Source of the DNA: Levilactobacillus fujinensis
GTDB lineage: Bacteria; Bacillota; Bacilli; Lactobacillales; Lactobacillaceae
Length of the DNA stretch: 64,000 nt
Assembly (NCBI RefSeq): GCF_003946335.1
Contig: NZ_RHNX01000004.1
Coordinates: 62,001-126,000, forward strand
Reading direction: 5' to 3'
Part shown: positions 59,376 through 64,000 of the stretch, piece after piece
Layout of the letters: each line of letters starts with the position of its first letter
Numbering within the stretch: the stretch's first letter is position 1
The notes under the pieces: model-generated
The model's database searches: none
What the model was told of the DNA's origin: nothing
What the model saw: the letters and a program-made list of their open reading frames with translations, nothing else
Program-made: the position numbers and the translations under genes

Positions 59376-60725
59376 ATGTCATTCAGAAGCGGCGTAGCCA
59401 CCTTCGCGGGGAAATCCTCTTACTGGTTTCTCCACACGTTTCTTCACGGGGGGAGTTCTCTCCCAGGAAAAATTACATTAAAACTCGACCCCAACATTTT
59501 ACGAACCTTGGGAGCCAAATACGACGTCATCGTCATTACCGGAACGAATGGGAAGACACTGACAACCGCGTTAACGGTCTCCGTGCTCCACGAAAAATAC
59601 CCGTCAATTTTGACCAATCCGACTGGGTCCAACATGGAGCAGGGAATCGTAACGACCTTTCTAAATGCCAAAAACCCGAAGACTGGACGACCACTAGCCG
59701 TCTTGGAAGTCGATGAAGCTAACGTCATCAAAGTGACGCAGTACATTGAACCCAAGGCCTTCGTGTTCACCAACATTTTTCGCGATCAAATGGATCGCTA
59801 CGGTGAAATCTACACCACCTATCAAAAAATTTTGGATGGTGTGGCGCTGGCACCGAACGCGACCATCATTGCCAATGGCGACTCACCGATTTTCCACTCG
59901 AAAGAACTCCCGAACTCGATTCAATATTACGGTTTCGATAACGAACCCGACAGTGACTTCAAGGCCAAGCCCAACACGGACGGTGTCCTGTGCCCCAACT
60001 GTGAGCACATTTTACACTATCACTCCCTGACCTACAGCAACCAAGGTAAGTACTTCTGTCCAAACTGTGGCTTCTCGCGGCCGGAATTGACCTATCGCCT
60101 AACTAAGCTGGGAGAACAAACACCGACATCTTCGAAATTCGAGATCGACGGTCATCCCTTCAAGATTCAAGTTGGCGGAACCTATAACATCTATAACGCA
60201 CTAGCAGCTTATGCCGTCGGTCGTTTTATGAACGTTGACCCCGAACAGATCAGTGACGCGTTTAACGCGAATCAACAGGTCTTCGGTCGGCAAGAAGTCA
60301 TCGACGTTGCTGGCAAACGCGTCACGATTATCTTGGTCAAGAACCCCGTGGGTCTTGACCAAGTGCTCCACATGATCGGTACGGACACGCATCCATTCTC
60401 TCTAGTTGGCCTGTTGAATGCCAATTACGCTGATGGTATCGATACCAGTTGGATCTGGGATGGTGACTTCGAACAGTTAACTGACCGCGAGATTCCTGCT
60501 GTCATCACCGGTGGTGAACGCTACAAGGACATCACTTTCCGGTTGAAAGTTGCTGGAATTCCAGATGACAAGCACATTGTCGAACCCAATTTAGAAAAAG
60601 TGGTTACTCGTATCACCGAGGTGCCGACCGAACGCGTTTACGTGCTGGCTACTTACACAGCCATGCTGCAACTACGGAAGATTTTAGCGACTAAGGGCTA
60701 CATCAAGGAGGGTCTTGGCGTATGA
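59376..60725 (+). CDS. murT: Lipid II isoglutaminyl synthase subunit MurT
   Basis: A 449-residue Mur-ligase-like subunit that activates D-Glu of lipid II for amidation. The ATP loop is ITGTNGKTLTT and a Zn-ribbon inserted in the central domain has cysteines in LCPNCEH and FCPNCGF; a DUF1727 C-terminal domain follows. The start is ATG 59376 after AAGGAG. It overlaps gatD by 4 bases. Confidence 0.95.
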   Translation: MSFRSGVATFAGKSSYWFLHTFLHGGSSLPGKITLKLDPNILRTLGAKYDVIVITGTNGKTLTTALTVSVLHEKYPSILTNPTGSNMEQGIVTTFLNAKNPKTGRPLAVLEVDEANVIKVTQYIEPKAFVFTNIFRDQMDRYGEIYTTYQKILDGVALAPNATIIANGDSPIFHSKELPNSIQYYGFDNEPDSDFKAKPNTDGVLCPNCEHILHYHSLTYSNQGKYFCPNCGFSRPELTYRLTKLGEQTPTSSKFEIDGHPFKIQVGGTYNIYNALAAYAVGRFMNVDPEQISDAFNANQQVFGRQEVIDVAGKRVTIILVKNPVGLDQVLHMIGTDTHPFSLVGLLNANYADGIDTSWIWDGDFEQLTDREIPAVITGGERYKDITFRLKVAGIPDDKHIVEPNLEKVVTRITEVPTERVYVLATYTAMLQLRKILATKGYIKEGLGV

Positions 60726-61426
60726 CTTATGAATTAAACGTCGCCCATCTGTATGGCGACCTCATGAACACTTATGGTGACGTCGGCAATATCTTGGCAC
60801 TGAACTACTACGCTAAACAAATGGACGTCCACTTAAACGTTAAGGTGGTCAGCCTAGAGGAAGACTTCAAAGCGGCTGACTACGATCTGGCCTTCTTTGG
60901 TGGCGGTCAGGACTTCGAACAGACCATCGTGTCCCAAGATATTCAGACCAAGAAAGCCGAACTGACCAAGTTCATCGAATCTGACGGCCCCCTGCTGGCC
61001 ATTTGTGGTGGCTTCCAGCTCCTCGGTCATTACTACATCGGCGCTGACGGTGAAAAGCTACCCGGCATCGGCGCGTTGGACCATTACACGCTAGCACAGG
61101 ACCACAACCGATTCATCGGCAACATCATCATTAAAAATCAGGAAACTGGCGAGACGTATCATGGCTTTGAAAACCATCAAGGCCGGACGTTCCTGGGCGC
61201 GGACGAACGCCCCCTGGGCAACGTGGTCTCCGGTAAAGGAAACAACGGCGAAGACGGAACGGAAGGCGCCATTTACAAGAACGTCTACTGTTCCTACTTC
61301 CACGGTCCGATTCTCACCCGAAATGGCGACATCGCCAAACATCTATTGGTGGCGGCCCTACAACGGAAATATCCGGATACCGATTTCAGCCAACAAGCAG
61401 CTTTATCGATTCCAGCAACCTTTTAA
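60722..61426 (+). CDS. gatD: Lipid II isoglutaminyl synthase glutaminase subunit GatD
   Basis: A 234-residue class I glutamine amidotransferase that supplies ammonia to MurT. The nucleophile is Cys95 in LLAICGGFQLLG and the partner is His194 in SYFHGPIL, matching Cys94 and His189 of S. aureus GatD. It starts within the murT stop (ATGA). Own terminator. Confidence 0.95.
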   Translation: MTYELNVAHLYGDLMNTYGDVGNILALNYYAKQMDVHLNVKVVSLEEDFKAADYDLAFFGGGQDFEQTIVSQDIQTKKAELTKFIESDGPLLAICGGFQLLGHYYIGADGEKLPGIGALDHYTLAQDHNRFIGNIIIKNQETGETYHGFENHQGRTFLGADERPLGNVVSGKGNNGEDGTEGAIYKNVYCSYFHGPILTRNGDIAKHLLVAALQRKYPDTDFSQQAALSIPATF

Positions 61427-61435
61427 TCCACAAAC

Positions 61436-61480
61436 AAAGGACGTTATCCCTGCCATTTCTGACGGGACAACGTCCTTTTT
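61436..61480 (+). terminator. Terminator of murT-gatD
   Basis: AAAGGACGTT.TCCC pairs with GGGA.AACGTCCTTTTT, just after gatD. Confidence 0.83.
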
Positions 61481-61491
61481 CGTATGCTCAA

Positions 61492-61622
61492 CTAAAGGTT
61501 GAAAGCCAAAATGTTTGCGTTACTCCTGTGACAGTAGAAATTATCACGGCTAAATTAGTGAAAACAGCCGCACTCCGGCTGCCAGGGATTCCGTTTGCTG
61601 TTGGGAATGCCTCCAGCTACTG
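61492..61622 (-). repeat. MITE-like dispersed repeat, right-half copy (copy E)
   Basis: The minus strand runs from GTAGCTGGAGGCATTCCC through CAGCCGGAGTGCGGCTG and TTTAGCCGTGATAAT to the complete right terminal repeat TTTTGGCTTTCAACCTTTAG. It is the copy closest to copy B, and the CAGCCG/CGGCTG hairpin is perfect in both. The left half is absent. Confidence 0.82.
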
Positions 61623-61647
61623 TCTGATATTTTTAACAGGTCCGAAC

Positions 61648-62670
61648 TTACCTACTTTTTTCAGCCAAGTAAGTCCCAATCACTGCGTTACGTTGGTCCA
61701 AATAAGGCAGATTTGGTGCTACCGGGTGGACGCGGTTCGTTAAGAATACCATGGCCTGCTGGCGTTGCTGGTCAATGACCAAGTAAGTGCCCGTGAAACC
61801 GGAGTGCCAGATAACCCGATGGGGATGTGGCCACTGACTCGCGGTCAATGCCCAGCCTAGTGAGCGGCCAGCCTGTCCCGTGGGTGTCCAATCTTCGGTC
61901 ATTCGGTGGAGCCATGTTGGCGGCAACACTGCCGGACAGGTCTCAGGATGTAAATAGGCTTGACAGAACGTCGTCAAGTCTGCCGCCGTACTGAACAGGC
62001 CCGCGGAGCCACACCGGCGTTGCAAGACGTAGCCTTTGGGATCGTGAACCTCACCACGAACCAAGCCCCGACCGGCCGTAATGGCCGTAGGTACACACTG
62101 CTGTGGGTCAACCGGCGTAAACGTGCTATGGGTCATCCCCAGTGGTTCCAAGACCCGTTGCTTGGCCGCCACCTGAACCGGCACCCCCAGAACCCGTTCA
62201 ACGATCCAGCCCAAGAAGATGTAATTGACGTCCGCATAGACCATTTGCCGATTAAACGTCGTCCCCACGTGCAAATGGAGCAAGGCATGGGTTAGATCCA
62301 CTGCATTCAACTGGTTACGATTGGGAATGTAGCCGACAATCCCCGAAGTATGGGTCAACAAGTGCCGCAGCGTGACACGGCTGTCCTGCCATTCTGGTAG
62401 CCACTGTGAAACCGAATCTGTCAGTCGAAGGCGACCTTGATCTAAGAGTTGTAGAACCACACTAAGTGTCCCCACAACTTTGGTCAGTGAAGCCACGTCA
62501 TAGACCATCCCCGGTCGCAGGATTTCTGGCTGGGGCACTAACGCCGCCGCCCCCATTTCTCCAGTTTCCACGCGATCACCGTCAATCAATGCATAGCTCA
62601 CGCCCGGAACCACCTTTTCAGTCACCAATCGCCGCAACGCCGCCTTTGTTTGTGGATAAGTCATCGCCAT
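61648..62670 (-). CDS. Class C beta-lactamase-family serine hydrolase
   Basis: A 340-residue penicillin-binding-protein-like serine hydrolase. The nucleophile motif SLTK lies in YDVASLTKVVGT. The usual YxN is YAD in MVYADVNYIFLG, and the third motif is WHSGFTGTYL. No signal peptide is visible, so it is more likely a cytoplasmic esterase/DD-peptidase-like enzyme than a secreted beta-lactamase. It starts with ATG 62670 or 62664. Substrate unknown. Confidence 0.85.
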   Translation of the reverse strand: MAMTYPQTKAALRRLVTEKVVPGVSYALIDGDRVETGEMGAAALVPQPEILRPGMVYDVASLTKVVGTLSVVLQLLDQGRLRLTDSVSQWLPEWQDSRVTLRHLLTHTSGIVGYIPNRNQLNAVDLTHALLHLHVGTTFNRQMVYADVNYIFLGWIVERVLGVPVQVAAKQRVLEPLGMTHSTFTPVDPQQCVPTAITAGRGLVRGEVHDPKGYVLQRRCGSAGLFSTAADLTTFCQAYLHPETCPAVLPPTWLHRMTEDWTPTGQAGRSLGWALTASQWPHPHRVIWHSGFTGTYLVIDQQRQQAMVFLTNRVHPVAPNLPYLDQRNAVIGTYLAEKSR

Positions 62671-62788
62671 CGCCTCTACTTTCTCTAGTTTTCATTGTAC
62701 CCACAGCGGGACTGCAGACGCAATTTTCCAGTGAGAATAACAGTAAAATCTAAACTTTTTATTTGATTGACCACCACTTATGTAGTCT

Positions 62789-62836
62789 AAAAAAAGCGTC
62801 ACATCAAGGATCTTCATCCTCAGTGTGACGTTTTTT
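62789..62836 (-). terminator. Terminator of the ABC exporter gene
   Basis: AAAAAAGCGTCACA.. and ..TGTGACGTTTTTT form a long stem with an inner GGAT/ATCC pair; on the minus strand it follows the ABC gene by 8 bases. Confidence 0.82.
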
Positions 62837-62844
62837 CTCAAGTA

Positions 62845-64000
62845 CTAAGCCAAATTATTTCCTGTAAACTGGCTGTTGTACAAATCGGCGTAGAAACCAT
62901 TTGCAGCTAACAAACTGTCATGATTCCCCGTTTCAACGATATGACCATGGTTCATGACCACAATGTTTTCAGCATTTTGAATTGTGGATAATCTGTGCGC
63001 AACCACGAAGCTCGTCCGACCAGCTAAAAGCCGTTCCATGGCGTGCTGGATCAGCATTTCCGTCCGCGTATCGACCGAACTCGTTGCTTCATCCAAGATC
63101 AAGATGTCCGGATCAGCCACGAAAGCCCGGGCAATCGTCAACAATTGCCGTTGCCCTTGCGAAATATTCGTCGCCGATTCATTCAAAATCGTATCATAGC
63201 CATCTGGCAACTGGCGAATGAAGGTGTCGGCGTGAGCAGCCTTAGCCGCTTTGTAGACCTCGTCATCCGTTGCGTCTTCACGACCATACTTGATGTTGTC
63301 GAAGATACTCCCAGTGAATAACCAGGTATCCTGTAGTACCATGGCAAAGTTCCGCCGCAAACCAGCTCGGTCAACATTACCGGTGTTTTGGCCCCGGTAC
63401 TTGATCTCCCCGGACTTCACATCGTAGAACCGTTCGAGTAGGTTGATAATAGTCGTCTTCCCAGCACCAGTCGGACCAACGATGGCAACCATTTCACCCG
63501 GTTTAACCTTCAGATTGAAGTCGGCAATCAATGGATTGTTTTCCACGTATTGGAAAGCCACGTTATCAAATTCGATAACATTTTCCGCCGGCGTCGTTGC
63601 TGCTGGAACTTCAGCCGTCGCCGTATCGGGCATATCGTCCTCATCCAAGACAGCGAAAATCCGTTCAGCAGATGCAATCGTCGCCTGAATCGTGTTGGTC
63701 AAGTTCGCCATTTGCGTAATGGGTTGTGAGAATTGGTTCGTGTATTGCAGGAAGGCCTGCACGTTCCCCAAACTAACCGTCCCGTTAGCAACCTGAATCC
63801 CACCAATAACCGCAACGGCTAAGTAGTCCAGGTTCTTGACGAAGTTCATTAGCGGAAAGATCAAACTAGAAACAAATTGCGCCTTCCACGCTGATTGATA
63901 ATACTTTTGATTATGCTCTTCAAACTCTTCTTGGGTCGCACCTTCGCGGTTAAAGGTCTTAACAACCGTATGTCCAGCATAGGTTTCTTCAACCGTATTG
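62845..64000 (-). CDS. ABC exporter, fused permease-ATPase (N-terminus beyond window edge)
   Basis: The frame is open from 64000 down to the stop at 62845, giving at least 385 residues of a type I ABC exporter half-transporter. The last part of the membrane domain is followed by a complete nucleotide-binding domain: Walker A GPTGAGKTT, Q-loop VLQDTWLFTGSI, a signature read as ISQGQRQ (instead of LSGGQ), Walker B ILILDEATSSVD and H-loop VVAHRLST. The variant signature is typical of one half of heterodimeric multidrug exporters such as LmrD or BmrD, so the partner gene is expected just beyond the right edge. Confidence 0.9.
   Translation of the reverse strand, partial: NTVEETYAGHTVVKTFNREGATQEEFEEHNQKYYQSAWKAQFVSSLIFPLMNFVKNLDYLAVAVIGGIQVANGTVSLGNVQAFLQYTNQFSQPITQMANLTNTIQATIASAERIFAVLDEDDMPDTATAEVPAATTPAENVIEFDNVAFQYVENNPLIADFNLKVKPGEMVAIVGPTGAGKTTIINLLERFYDVKSGEIKYRGQNTGNVDRAGLRRNFAMVLQDTWLFTGSIFDNIKYGREDATDDEVYKAAKAAHADTFIRQLPDGYDTILNESATNISQGQRQLLTIARAFVADPDILILDEATSSVDTRTEMLIQHAMERLLAGRTSFVVAHRLSTIQNAENIVVMNHGHIVETGNHDSLLAANGFYADLYNSQFTGNNLA

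Noticed and set aside
61648-62670. Serine hydrolase as an antibiotic-resistance beta-lactamase
   Set aside because: It has no secretion signal, and the YxN motif is YAD; the family is mostly esterases and DD-peptidase-like proteins in lactobacilli.

Overview
The window looks like a chromosomal segment of a rod-shaped, low-to-moderate-GC lactic acid bacterium of the Lactobacillaceae, most like the heterofermentative Levilactobacillus group. This is an inference from the gene set and order: folC-radC-mreBCD-minCD, tdk-prfA-prmC-tsaC-glyA-upp-atpBEFHAGDC-murA-mbl, rarA beside 6S RNA, murT-gatD, T-box-controlled valS and amino-acid transport, a Phe-type D-Ala ligase, and D-lactate dehydrogenases. 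Almost all of it is ordinary housekeeping chromosome. No prophage, transposase, CRISPR array, tRNA or rRNA gene was seen.

Layout. 0-5.3 kb: a YmfH/YmfF M16 peptidase pair (ymfH is cut by the left edge), then a histidine-type ABC importer behind a T-box leader whose antitermination tail is duplicated. 5.6-12.8 kb: a membrane methyltransferase and the cell-shape and septum-placement cluster folC-radC-mreBCD-minCD. 13.2-16.7 kb: valS with its Val T-box, and tpx. 17.2-21.5 kb: an accessory-looking, IclR-controlled locus on the plus strand (PfoR-like membrane protein, two 78% identical D-lactate-dehydrogenase-type enzymes, regulator) with a 13-bp perfect palindrome just downstream of its promoter. 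21.6-31.8 kb: nifS-thiI, ezrA, free-Met-sulfoxide reductase, rpsD, small membrane proteins, yktB, yueI, rarA. 31.9-32.1 kb: 6S RNA. 32.3-40.8 kb: usp, an Rgg-like regulator, a membrane-anchored GDPD, ddl, DUF2785, an SPFH protein, and stand-alone gcvH. 40.8-45.8 kb: rodA, DUF2969, yidD, mbl, murA, DUF1146. 45.9-59.2 kb: the complete F1Fo ATP synthase operon, upp, glyA, tsaC, prmC, prfA, tdk. 59.3-64 kb: murT-gatD, a class C serine hydrolase, and an ABC exporter cut by the right edge.

How the genes work together. Much of the window serves the cell envelope: elongation (mreBCD, mbl, rodA), division-site control (minCD, ezrA), precursor synthesis (murA, ddl), and lipid II amidation (murT-gatD). 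The Phe-type Ddl predicts D-Ala-D-Lac termini, which would draw on D-lactate.

The least explained material lies between operons. (1) A dispersed MITE-like repeat is present in five clear copies plus four partial or decayed ones; one copy (40052-40325) is bounded by imperfect terminal inverted repeats. (2) A second element with TGGGACAT / TTATGTCCCA ends is present twice, and its central hairpin shows compensatory base-pair changes between the copies. Together with the tail-duplicated T-box, these are the best candidates for undescribed biology.
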